The notes under the pieces are model-generated. The model worked only from the letters and a program-made list of their open reading frames with translations, made no database searches and had not been told where the DNA came from. Both the position numbers and the translations under genes were made by a program. 7,747 bases of DNA. It comes from Planctomycetaceae bacterium UBA4655 (GTDB lineage Bacteria; Planctomycetota; Planctomycetia; Pirellulales; UBA1268). The DNA is taken from assembly GCA_002405515.1 (NCBI GenBank), contig DHLZ01000121.1, positions 929 to 8,675 on the forward strand, given 5' to 3'. Positions 1 to 7,177 of this stretch are shown here, piece after piece (positions within the stretch are counted from its first letter, which is position 1; every line of letters starts with the position of its first letter).

Positions 1-1
1 C

Positions 2-1090
2 GGGCTGGCGGAGTTTCGGGACGCTGATCTGGCCGATGACGCGATTGTCATCGCGGGCCCGTCGGCGGCGGGGGGCGGTCCGGCGCTGCTGGCGGCGGCG
101 TTGGCCAAGGGCGTGACGTCGCCCGGGATCGACACGATCGGCCAGCTGGTAGACGCTGTCGGCGAGCACGTCGCGCGGGCCTCGGGAGGGAAGCAGAAAG
201 CGCTGGTCAGCGGCGCGTCCCCGCGGCTGCGGCGTCTCCCGGTCGTCACGGGCATCGAGTTCATCGGTTCGACGGCGCCGCCCGTTGGCACGCGGGCCGG
301 CCAGCACTGGGTCAACGGGCGTGGCATGGTGTTCTGCTGGTGCCCCCCCGGGAGTTTCACGATGGGCCTCCCCGAAACCGACACCTCCCCGGAAGCCGCA
401 GATGCCAGGCCGGTGCAGGTCACCCTCAGCAAGGGCTTCTGGATCGGCAAATATGAGGTCACGGAGTTCCAGGCAGGTGGTCGTCACGGAGCGAAGGGGC
501 GCAATTTGCCGACCGTGACGACCTCCTTCGAGAAGTTCCTCACAGAGCTCAACGAAGGGCAGCGGAAGGCAGGCCGTCTGCCCGAGAACTGGAAATACCA
601 TCTTCCGACGGAGGCCCAGTGGGAATATGCCGCTCGTGCCGGCCGGAGCACACGATTCTTCTTCGGCGACGACGTGGCCGACTTGCCCCGGCATGCCAAT
701 TTTGCCGATGAAACACTCTTGAAGGAGGATCCTGCCAAATTCTTCTACGGGGCGCCCAAGCTCAATGACGGAGTGGGCAAGGGCCCGACGGCCGTGGGGC
801 GTTACCTCCCGAATGATTGGGGCCTGCACGACGTGCATGGAAACCTCGCCGAGTTTTGCCGGGACAAATTCGTTCGGGTTCCCCCGCTTGTCGGTGGAAT
901 TGACCCGGTCCAGACGGTCGTCAACCAGAAGGAAAGAAACTGCGCACTGCGGGGAGGCAGTTGGTGCAGCCTGGCCGAATACTGCCAGTGCGGGTTCCGC
1001 AACGAGCGCAGGGCCGAGATCGCGGCACCGCGACTGTCCTACACAGGGCTGCGTGTGGTGCTGGAGACACAGGAGGAAAAACCCCAGTGA
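2..1090 (+). CDS. FGE-sulfatase-domain protein with possible caspase-like N-terminal part (5' truncated by window edge)
   Basis: The frame is open from the left edge to TGA 1088-1090. A TTG at 101 could serve as a start, but in-frame sequence upstream of it reads as protein, so the gene most likely begins outside the window. Nucleotides 2-230 encode a segment (DDAIVIAGPS, then IGQLVDAVGEHVARASGGKQ) resembling the C-terminal part of caspase-like (peptidase C14) domains, where a late helix is followed by a TGGRQ-P type motif; this is a weak inference. From about 310 on there is a clear FGE-sulfatase (SUMF1, C-type-lectin-like) domain: GMVFCWCPPGSFTMG, FWIGKYEVTEF, LPTEAQWEYAARAG, WGLHDVHGNLAEFC, RGGSW and a final GLRVV. 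The FGE active-site cysteine pair is not in its canonical spacing (GGSWC..., Cys codons at 965, 983 and 989), so formylglycine synthesis is doubtful and a binding or scaffold role is as likely. The stop overlaps the start of the next gene, implying an operon. Confidence 0.85.
   Translation, partial: GLAEFRDADLADDAIVIAGPSAAGGGPALLAAALAKGVTSPGIDTIGQLVDAVGEHVARASGGKQKALVSGASPRLRRLPVVTGIEFIGSTAPPVGTRAGQHWVNGRGMVFCWCPPGSFTMGLPETDTSPEAADARPVQVTLSKGFWIGKYEVTEFQAGGRHGAKGRNLPTVTTSFEKFLTELNEGQRKAGRLPENWKYHLPTEAQWEYAARAGRSTRFFFGDDVADLPRHANFADETLLKEDPAKFFYGAPKLNDGVGKGPTAVGRYLPNDWGLHDVHGNLAEFCRDKFVRVPPLVGGIDPVQTVVNQKERNCALRGGSWCSLAEYCQCGFRNERRAEIAAPRLSYTGLRVVLETQEEKPQ
1071..1076 (+). promoter_or_regulatory. 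Shine-Dalgarno AGGAGG for the DUF1592 gene
   Basis: A perfect AGGAGG lies 10 bases before the GTG at 1087, inside the end of the upstream coding region. It decides the start: the same frame is open further upstream (GTG at 961), but that stretch lies wholly inside the FGE-domain gene, while the product from 1087 begins directly with a signal peptide. Confidence 0.75.
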
Positions 1091-3243
1091 ACGCCGCCGT
1101 CGCTCGTGTTGCTCCTTCCGTCGCACTCCTGGCCGTCTCTGCGGTTTTGACCGCGGTTCTCTGGAGTGCAGTGGCCGGGGTTGTGCCGGCGGCTGAGGCC
1201 GACCCGGCCGTCTATCGCAAGACGGTGCAGCCGCTGCTGGCCAGGTATTGCTTCGACTGTCACGGCCCCGACCAGCAGGAGGCGAGCCTGGCGATCGACA
1301 AGCTCAACGCCGACGTGGCCGGTGGCGGCGCCGCCACGGTGTGGAGCAAGATCGCCGACAAGCTGAGTCTCCGGCAAATGCCGCCGGTGGACGCAGATCA
1401 GCCGAGCGACGCGGAGCGGCAGGCGATCGTCGACTGGGTGAAAAGCGAGATGGCTCGCGGCGGACTGCATTACGACGACAAACTGCCGATGGCCGCGTAC
1501 GGGAATTACGTGCCGCACGAGCAGCTCTTTGGCCGGGCCCCGGCAGGCCCATCGTGGTCGCCGCCGCGCTACTGGCGGATCCGGCCGGCCGCGTACGACC
1601 AACTGATCCGCAACTTGAGACAGCGGGTGACGGTGACCAACCCCTTCCCTCTGGCGGGCGAAGGCGGGTTCGCGGATTACGCGACGGCCTACAAAATCGA
1701 CGGTCCGGGCGTCGAGGTTCTTCTCAGGAACGCCAATGTCGTTGCCGAGTCGATGGTGAAAGACTCCGCCGAGACCGGCCGGTCGATTCCGGGGATGCGG
1801 GAAGTACTTTTGCCGCTGTGCACCGCCGGTCCGGAACAGCCGACCGACCAGCAACTGCGGGCGGCGATCGGCTGGCTCTACGGGTCGATCCTGGCGCGGG
1901 ATCCGACGGCCGACGAACTGCGGGAGCGGGAGGCGTTCTACCGCGCCGGCGCGACGAAACTGGGGCCTGCGGCGGCCACGCGGAATCTCGTGGCATCGGT
2001 CTGCCTCACGCCCGAGGTGCTGTTTCGATACGAGTTCGGCGGCGGCTCGCCGGATGAGCACGGCCGGGTGAGGCTGACACCGCGGGAGATCGCCTTCGCG
2101 GTGGCTTTCGCATTCTCCGACCTACCGCCTGACGCTGCGCTGCGGGATGCGGCGGCGAACGGCACGTTGCAGACCAGTGCTGGCGTCGAGCGGGAGGTGC
2201 GGCGGATCCTGGACGACGCCTCCATTGCGAAGCCGCGGATCCTGAATTTCTTCCGTGAATACTTCGGCTACGCCGACGCTGAGCTCGTCTTCAAGGACCG
2301 CGAGTTGAATACAAACCACCACCCCCGCGCGCTCGTGAACGACACGGATCGCCTCGTGCAGCTTGTTCTCTCGGAAGACAAAAACGTCCTCGAAGAGCTG
2401 CTGACCACGAATCGCAGCTTTCTGCCCCGTGATTACAAAAACGAGCTGCACTATTCCTACAGCGTGCCGCCGGACTGGAAGCGGACCGACGACCCCGTGA
2501 CGATGCCCGGCGACCAACGGGCCGGGATCCTCACGCAGCCCTCGTGGCTGGTGGCCTGGAGCGGCAACTTCGACAACGACATCGTGAGGCGCGGCAAATG
2601 GGTGCGGTATAAGCTGCTCGGGGGCACGATCCCCGACCTGCCGATCGCGGTCAACGCCCAGGTGCCGGATGAGCCGCACAACACGCTGCGAGAACGGATG
2701 CGGGTCACGCAGGAGGCCTACTGCTGGCAGTGTCACCGCCACATGAATCCTCTCGGCGTCGTGTTCGAGGACTTCGACCACTTCGGCCGGTTCCGCGTCC
2801 GGGAAAGCGTGCAGGATCCCGAGAAGACTGCCAAAAACTTCGACGCCAAGGGCAGGTCGCTGGGGCCGGTGATGCGGCAGGTTCCGGTGGACGCCTCGGC
2901 GGTGATCGAGGGATCGGGCGATCCGGCCGTCGACGGCCCGGTGACTGGAGCCGTGGATATGGTCCGGCGATTGGCGAAGTCGGAGCGGGTGCGACAGGTA
3001 TTCGTGCGGCACGCCTTCCGCTATTGGATGGGCCGCAACGAGACGCCGGTCGACGCGGCCACGCTCCAGGCGGCCGATGCCGCGTATGTCCGCAGCGGTG
3101 GCAGCATGCGTGCCTTGATCGCGTCACTGCTGTCGAGCGACTCGTTCCTCTACCGCAAGCACACGGAGCAAACCGCCCGCGCCGAAAATTCACAGTTCGA
3201 GAACGTCGCCTCCCACCCCACGAAGAAGGAGCAGTCACCATGA
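1087..3243 (+). CDS. Exported planctomycete cytochrome c / DUF1592-DUF1588-DUF1585 protein
   Basis: The protein has 718 residues from GTG 1087. Residues 1-38 form a Sec-type signal peptide with a long Ala/Val/Leu core and likely cleavage near the Ala-rich stretch at 34-38. Then come a planctomycete cytochrome c (PSCyt1) module with heme motif CFDCH at 55-59 and a likely distal Met in LRQMPP; a divergent DUF1587-like region from about 162 (YWRIRPAAYDQLI); a DUF1595-like region at about 250-320 ending SVCLTPEVLFRYEFG; DUF1592 at about 325-450 (RLTPREIAFAVAFAFSDLPP); DUF1588 at about 475-575 (RAGILTQPSWL, RRGKWVRYKLLGG, and CWQCHRHMNPLG with a second heme motif at 546-550); and DUF1585 at about 588-700 (VRHAFRYWMGRNE, SLLSSDSFLYRK). 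This order and size are standard for the family, whose biochemical function is not established. Two CxxCH motifs indicate covalent heme and a periplasmic redox role. It overlaps the genes on both sides by 4 bases. Confidence 0.93.
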   Translation: MNAAVARVAPSVALLAVSAVLTAVLWSAVAGVVPAAEADPAVYRKTVQPLLARYCFDCHGPDQQEASLAIDKLNADVAGGGAATVWSKIADKLSLRQMPPVDADQPSDAERQAIVDWVKSEMARGGLHYDDKLPMAAYGNYVPHEQLFGRAPAGPSWSPPRYWRIRPAAYDQLIRNLRQRVTVTNPFPLAGEGGFADYATAYKIDGPGVEVLLRNANVVAESMVKDSAETGRSIPGMREVLLPLCTAGPEQPTDQQLRAAIGWLYGSILARDPTADELREREAFYRAGATKLGPAAATRNLVASVCLTPEVLFRYEFGGGSPDEHGRVRLTPREIAFAVAFAFSDLPPDAALRDAAANGTLQTSAGVEREVRRILDDASIAKPRILNFFREYFGYADAELVFKDRELNTNHHPRALVNDTDRLVQLVLSEDKNVLEELLTTNRSFLPRDYKNELHYSYSVPPDWKRTDDPVTMPGDQRAGILTQPSWLVAWSGNFDNDIVRRGKWVRYKLLGGTIPDLPIAVNAQVPDEPHNTLRERMRVTQEAYCWQCHRHMNPLGVVFEDFDHFGRFRVRESVQDPEKTAKNFDAKGRSLGPVMRQVPVDASAVIEGSGDPAVDGPVTGAVDMVRRLAKSERVRQVFVRHAFRYWMGRNETPVDAATLQAADAAYVRSGGSMRALIASLLSSDSFLYRKHTEQTARAENSQFENVASHPTKKEQSP
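3226..3231 (+). promoter_or_regulatory. Shine-Dalgarno AAGGAG for the DUF1552 gene
   Basis: AAGGAG lies 8 bases before ATG 3240, within the last codons of the DUF1592 gene. It supports 3240 as the start of the DUF1552 gene rather than any of the in-frame upstream codons (the frame is open from 2730). The resulting N-terminus is a twin-arginine signal peptide. Confidence 0.75.
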
Positions 3244-4622
3244 ACATGCATCGCCGTCAGGTTCTCAAGGGCGTCACGCTGGGCGCGGGGGCCGGGCTGC
3301 TCGCGCCGCTGCTGTCGCGGATCGAGGCCGAGGCCGCCGGTCGGGACGCCCGCCCGATGCGGTTCGTCTTCGTCCTCGAGGGCAACGGTTTGATGCCGGG
3401 GCACGTCGTTCCCTCCGGGATCGATCTGGTGGGCGTCGACAAGCGGGACAAGTTCGAGGAGCATGCGCTGGGGGGGAGGACGTTCTCGCGCAGCCTGGAG
3501 CCGGTAGCGGAGTTCCAGGACAAGATGACGATCATTCAGGGACTTTCGGGGCGGGTCTGCGGGAAAGGCCATTCCATGAACCTCGGCGCGCTCGGCGCCT
3601 ACAATTCCCGCGGTGGCGTGACCATCGGGACCGGCAGCGCGTTCGCGGAGACGATCGACGCGGCCCTGGCGAAGCAGTTGGGGGGCGTGCTTCCGGTCGT
3701 GGGGCTGGGGCTCACGGACAACACCCAACACACCGTGATCTACAACTGCTCGGCCTGGGGGCCGGGCCAGAAACTGCCGACGATTTGCAGCCCCGAACTG
3801 GCCTACAACTCGATCTTCGGCTCGGTCGCCGGCGGCGATGGCGAGCGAAACTTCCAGGCCAATCAGGACCTGCTCGACTTCATGGCGGCCGACATCCGCC
3901 GAACGCGGCAGTCCCTTGGAGCCACGGACCGGGAGAAACTCGATTCTTACCTCGCCGGTTACGAGTCGCTGCGGGACCGGCAGAAACGGGTGGTCGAGGT
4001 GCGTGATTCGCTCGATCGCGCCAAGCCAGTGCCGGACGACAAGTATCGCTCGCCCGTCGAAACCGATCGGCTCGACGCCCAGTTCGATCTCGCGGCCGCC
4101 GCCCTGATCGGCGGCGCCACGAACGTCGTGACGCTCGCCTCCGGCGTCGGCGACCACTTCTTCTCGATCCGGTTCACGGGCCTGGGGATCCGTCGCGACA
4201 AGCACGGCATCGGCCACGGCTCCGGGGAAGGGGAGTTCACGAGCGAGGACCTGTATCACAAGATCCGGAATTACCATTTCAAGTTGATCGCCCAGCTCAT
4301 GAAGCGGCTCCAGGCTGTGCCGGAAGGCAACGGCACGATGCTCGACAACACGCTGATCGTCTACACCAGCGACTCGGCTGAATCCCATCACGGCGGTGGC
4401 ACTGAGTGGCCCTTCGTCCTGTTTGGCGACCTGGGCGGCCGCCTGAAGACCGGGCGCTACATCAGTTATCCTGGATACACCAAGCCGGGGCATCGCACCT
4501 TCAACGGGCTGTACACAAGTCTGCTGCACGCCGCCGGCAAGCCGGCAAAGACGTTCGGGGATCCTGATCCGATGCTCCGCGACTTCGACCAGAACGGTCC
4601 GCTCCCGGAACTCTTCGCCTGA
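3240..4622 (+). CDS. Tat-exported DUF1552 (HXXSHH) family protein
   Basis: The protein has 460 residues from ATG 3240, which overlaps the preceding stop as ATGA. The N-terminus MNMHRRQVLKG followed by a Gly/Ala/Leu core and an Ala-rich site at about 30-33 is a twin-arginine (Tat) signal, implying export of a folded protein. The mature part starts with MRFVFVLEGNGLMP, as is usual in the DUF1552 family, and ends with a family-like block: MLDNTLIVYTSDSAESHHGG at about 368-386, then PFVLFGDLGGRLKTGRYISYP and a final FGDPDPML. The family name comes from a HXXSHH motif; the nearest equivalent here is HGIGHG at 322-327, so the motif appears degenerate, although HH is present at 383-384. The function of the family is unknown; resemblance to DUF1501 and alkaline-phosphatase-like proteins has been suggested. 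Genes of this family typically lie next to DUF1592 genes in planctomycetes, as here, so the two products probably act together outside the cytoplasm. Confidence 0.9.
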   Translation: MNMHRRQVLKGVTLGAGAGLLAPLLSRIEAEAAGRDARPMRFVFVLEGNGLMPGHVVPSGIDLVGVDKRDKFEEHALGGRTFSRSLEPVAEFQDKMTIIQGLSGRVCGKGHSMNLGALGAYNSRGGVTIGTGSAFAETIDAALAKQLGGVLPVVGLGLTDNTQHTVIYNCSAWGPGQKLPTICSPELAYNSIFGSVAGGDGERNFQANQDLLDFMAADIRRTRQSLGATDREKLDSYLAGYESLRDRQKRVVEVRDSLDRAKPVPDDKYRSPVETDRLDAQFDLAAAALIGGATNVVTLASGVGDHFFSIRFTGLGIRRDKHGIGHGSGEGEFTSEDLYHKIRNYHFKLIAQLMKRLQAVPEGNGTMLDNTLIVYTSDSAESHHGGGTEWPFVLFGDLGGRLKTGRYISYPGYTKPGHRTFNGLYTSLLHAAGKPAKTFGDPDPMLRDFDQNGPLPELFA

Positions 4623-4626
4623 TACG

Positions 4627-4665
4627 ACCGGTTCGCGTCCGGTGATTCCGGCGGAGCGCCGGCGC
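4627..4665 (+). terminator. Cluster of GC-rich inverted repeats after the DUF1552 gene; possible terminator
   Basis: Starting 4 bases after the stop there are two adjacent small hairpins: ACCGG (4627-4631) with CCGGT (4639-4643), and CCGGCG (4648-4653) with CGCCGG (4657-4662) around a 3-base loop. The second overlaps the perfect palindrome GCGCCGGCGC at 4656-4665. No T-run follows, so this is not a classical intrinsic terminator; it could stabilise the mRNA 3' end or be chance in GC-rich DNA. Confidence 0.3.
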
Positions 4666-4702
4666 TGAAAGATTCGATTCATCTCCGTTCTCGGTCGCGT
4701 GT

Positions 4703-4719
4703 CGAGGTAAAACACCTCG
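4703..4719. promoter_or_regulatory. Inverted repeat upstream of the propeller gene; possible operator or leader hairpin
   Basis: CGAGGT (4703-4708) and ACCTCG (4714-4719) form a perfect 6-bp dyad around AAAAC, 40 bases before ATG 4760. It stands in the only non-coding stretch upstream of this gene. No convincing -35/-10 pair is visible nearby; the AT-rich centre TAAAAC is only a weak -10 match. The role is inferred from position alone. Confidence 0.25.
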
Positions 4720-4759
4720 TCCGGCCGCTGGCAACGCGAGCATCACCAGTGGAGATATC

Positions 4760-7090
4760 ATGAACCGTACCTTCATTGCTGCCATGACCGTGGCTGCTGC
4801 CCTGACGCCCATCGTCCATGCTCAGGAGAAGCCGAAACGTATCTGGAAGTCATCGCCTGACGGTGTGGAAATCCTGGCGGCCACCTTCCTGGGCGGCAGC
4901 GGAACCGAGTGGCTGTCGTCCGGCGGTTTTCAGCCCGACGGCACGGTGGTTTTGGTCGGCAACGTGATCGGCCCCACGTTCGATCTGCCCGGCACGGTCG
5001 GCGTCATCGGCACCGATCGGCCGCCCCCCGGGGAGCCGGAGCTGGTTCCCGAACTCGAGAAGGGCAAGCCGAAAATCAGGAACGGCAAGACCGTGTACGT
5101 ACGGCCATCCTGGCGCGACGAATGCGTGACGGGATTTGTGGCCATCTACTCGGCCGACTTGAAGCGGCGGATCTCCGTGCAGCGGCTGCCGTGGACGGCG
5201 GGCGCGATCACGGCGGCGGCGATCGGCCCGGACGGGGCGATCTACGTCGTCGGCCGGGCCACGGACGGCATCGTGAGCCTGGGCGGCGACGTCGCCGAGC
5301 TGCCCGCCATGAAACCGCTCGAAAAGAAAAATCCGGGGCGGGAACGCTGCCAACACGCGTTCATCGCCAAGCTGTCGCGCGATGCAAAAAAGGCCTTCTG
5401 GGTTCGGCATGTCCGCGGACCGTCGGCGGCTCCCACGGTCGATATCAAGGCCGACGGCACGGTGCGGTTCGGCGCCGGCCATATGCACATGCTCGACGGC
5501 ACCGGCACATCGGTCTCCACCATCGTCGTTCCAGGCGGCTTGCGGACGACGTCGTCCGTCCGGCAGCAGGACGGCCAGATCGTCGTGGGGGGCGAGCATC
5601 ACTGGTCCACCGGCCGTGAACCATGGCGCTGCCCGACCCTCAACATCCATAACCCCGACGGCTCGCTGAAGCACCGCTTCTACGATTGGGGCGGGCCGTA
5701 CGTCGGACTCGACAATTGCCGCCAGGTCTCCGACACGGCCGTTCGCTACGTCACCCATGATCGGGACGGCGGCATCCTCATGTATCTCTGGTCGGACGGC
5801 GGCAACAGCGTGGCCGTCACGCAGCCCAATGACATCCGCTGCCCGGTCGGCGTTCGCGGCCTCGGCCTGACGACCGCCGGCGCGGGAGTGCTCAGCGTGG
5901 CGTATCTCGTGCGGCTCGACCCGCAGGACTATCATGTCACGTCCTTCACGGTCTGGGTGGGGAACGATGTCCCCCCCCGTAATCGACCGAACAGCATGTG
6001 GGTGGACCAGCTGGCCCGCACGCCGGACGGTTCGCTCGCCTTGGCGGGCATGTCGGCCTGGGGCATCTGGCAGACCGCGGACAAACTGACGGACGCCGAG
6101 CCGGAACGCGAGTACGTGGCGGTGCTCAACCACGACTTCACCGCCCTTCGTCACTGCTCGGTCATTCCCGGCACCGGGGCAGCGGACGTGAACGACGGCT
6201 CCGCCTCACGCGGCGGTGCCTGGGGCATCGCCACCGGCGAAGTGAACGGCAGGAGCCGCGTCCTCTTTCTGGCCGGCTCGGCCGGCCGCCGCGAAAAGGA
6301 GGACACGGTATTCGCGACGCCGACGCGGAATGCCGCCCAGGAGCAGTTCGGCGGTGGTCGCTCCGACGGCTACGTCATTCTCATGGAGCTCGCGACGCCG
6401 ACGACGCCACCGCCTGCCGAGGTCAAGCCGCCGGCTGCGGGGCCGTCACGGGCTCATTTCGAGCGGCACGCCCGCCCCCAGCGGGACAAGAAGGAAGCAC
6501 CGAAGAATCCTGACGCAGGCACCGTGTTTCACTTCTCCCCCACGTATCCGAAGTGGGTGACGGTCGACGCCGAACTCCGCCAACAGGGAGAAAAATTGTG
6601 GCCTGGGTTCATGTACGGCAAGCCCGTCGAGGGAGCACTGACGGCCACCGCCGACGGTTTCGACGGCGAGATCACCGTCGCCTGCACGTCCACGTGCCAG
6701 CCCGAAGGGGAGCCGGACCGGCGGCTGCTGGGCGAGCTGCTGCGGGATCCGCAACAGCCGCCGTCGTTGGTCTTCCGTTTGGGATCGCTGGGGCCGGTCA
6801 TGACGGCGGAGATCAAGGCCGTCGAAAAGGGCAAGGACACGATCCGCGAGGTTGACTATCGCGAGGGGAGGGGAACGCTGGAACTCGCCGGCAAGAAGCT
6901 GGCCGTCGCTCCCCGCATCACGACCAAGTACACCACGAACAAGGAAGGCGCGGTTCATGGCATGCGGATGAACGTCTATGTCACCGTGAAGGCCGGTGAG
7001 CTCGGGCTCAAGGCGCTTCCCGCGGACGACCTCGTCGATATCCGCCTGGGCATGAGCGGCACGACGCGCACGCAGGCGCCGAAGAAGTAG
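4760..7090 (+). CDS. Secreted beta-propeller protein with C-terminal YceI-like domain
   Basis: The protein has 776 residues. ATG 4760 is preceded by GGAG at 4751-4754 (5-base spacing) and gives a clean Sec signal peptide, with likely cleavage after VHA at residue 21. Residues about 35-544 look like a beta-propeller: repeated blade-like units of the form xxPDGxxxxxG, for example FLGGSGTEWLSSGGFQPDGT, AAIGPDGAIYVVGRATDG, VDIKADGTVRFGAG and LARTPDGSLALAGMSAWG. The first resembles SBBP repeats (GGSG-D-a...-D--Gn-y--G). A Pro/Lys/Arg-rich linker follows at about 545-586 (PTTPPP start). Residues 587-776 match the layout of a YceI domain: FDGEITVACTSTCQPEGEPD with LLGELLRDPQQPPSLVFRLG, then GRGTLELAGKKLAV at about 703-716 and a closing VDIRLGMSGTT. 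YceI proteins are periplasmic lipocalin-like barrels that bind isoprenoids; that role here is inference. The propeller is better supported than the YceI assignment. The gene is separated from the operon upstream by 137 bases and is convergent with dapB. Confidence 0.85.
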   Translation: MNRTFIAAMTVAAALTPIVHAQEKPKRIWKSSPDGVEILAATFLGGSGTEWLSSGGFQPDGTVVLVGNVIGPTFDLPGTVGVIGTDRPPPGEPELVPELEKGKPKIRNGKTVYVRPSWRDECVTGFVAIYSADLKRRISVQRLPWTAGAITAAAIGPDGAIYVVGRATDGIVSLGGDVAELPAMKPLEKKNPGRERCQHAFIAKLSRDAKKAFWVRHVRGPSAAPTVDIKADGTVRFGAGHMHMLDGTGTSVSTIVVPGGLRTTSSVRQQDGQIVVGGEHHWSTGREPWRCPTLNIHNPDGSLKHRFYDWGGPYVGLDNCRQVSDTAVRYVTHDRDGGILMYLWSDGGNSVAVTQPNDIRCPVGVRGLGLTTAGAGVLSVAYLVRLDPQDYHVTSFTVWVGNDVPPRNRPNSMWVDQLARTPDGSLALAGMSAWGIWQTADKLTDAEPEREYVAVLNHDFTALRHCSVIPGTGAADVNDGSASRGGAWGIATGEVNGRSRVLFLAGSAGRREKEDTVFATPTRNAAQEQFGGGRSDGYVILMELATPTTPPPAEVKPPAAGPSRAHFERHARPQRDKKEAPKNPDAGTVFHFSPTYPKWVTVDAELRQQGEKLWPGFMYGKPVEGALTATADGFDGEITVACTSTCQPEGEPDRRLLGELLRDPQQPPSLVFRLGSLGPVMTAEIKAVEKGKDTIREVDYREGRGTLELAGKKLAVAPRITTKYTTNKEGAVHGMRMNVYVTVKAGELGLKALPADDLVDIRLGMSGTTRTQAPKK

Positions 7091-7094
7091 CGGT

Positions 7095-7115
7095 CCTGGG
7101 CTCTGTCCGAAAACT
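7095..7115 (+). repeat. Left terminal inverted repeat
   Basis: This 21-base repeat starts CCTGGGCTCTGTCC. It pairs in inverted orientation with 7178-7198, differing at three positions (G/A, C/T, C/T). Confidence 0.65.
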
Positions 7116-7177
7116 CTGCTCGGCCGTCTGCTTGGTCTTTTTGAGCAGTTCTTCGTTGGCCTCGCCCACGCCGGCCC

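Noticed and set aside
961..1086. An upstream GTG (961) as the start of the DUF1592 gene
   Set aside because: It would place 42 extra residues before the signal peptide and lies inside the FGE domain coding region. GTG 1087 has AGGAGG at the right distance.
1039..2061. A 340-codon minus-strand open frame, and a similar one at 2122-3012, opposite the DUF1592 gene
   Set aside because: The plus-strand frame carries continuous family motifs over the same bases; the antisense translations show none.
2730..3239. In-frame extension of the DUF1552 gene upstream of 3240
   Set aside because: It overlaps the DUF1588/DUF1585 coding region, its translation is Arg/Gly-rich and unrelated to the family, and ATG 3240 gives a Tat signal with an SD in front.
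3150..4715. A 521-codon minus-strand open frame opposite the DUF1552 gene
   Set aside because: It is a shadow: GC-rich codon usage of the real gene suppresses stops on the other strand. The translation has no recognisable domain and is compositionally odd (Arg/Val/Gly/Glu-rich).
4850..6154. A 434-codon minus-strand open frame opposite the propeller gene
   Set aside because: Same shadow effect. The translation is rich in His/Arg/Asp/Ala with no motif, while the plus-strand frame has a signal peptide and propeller repeats.
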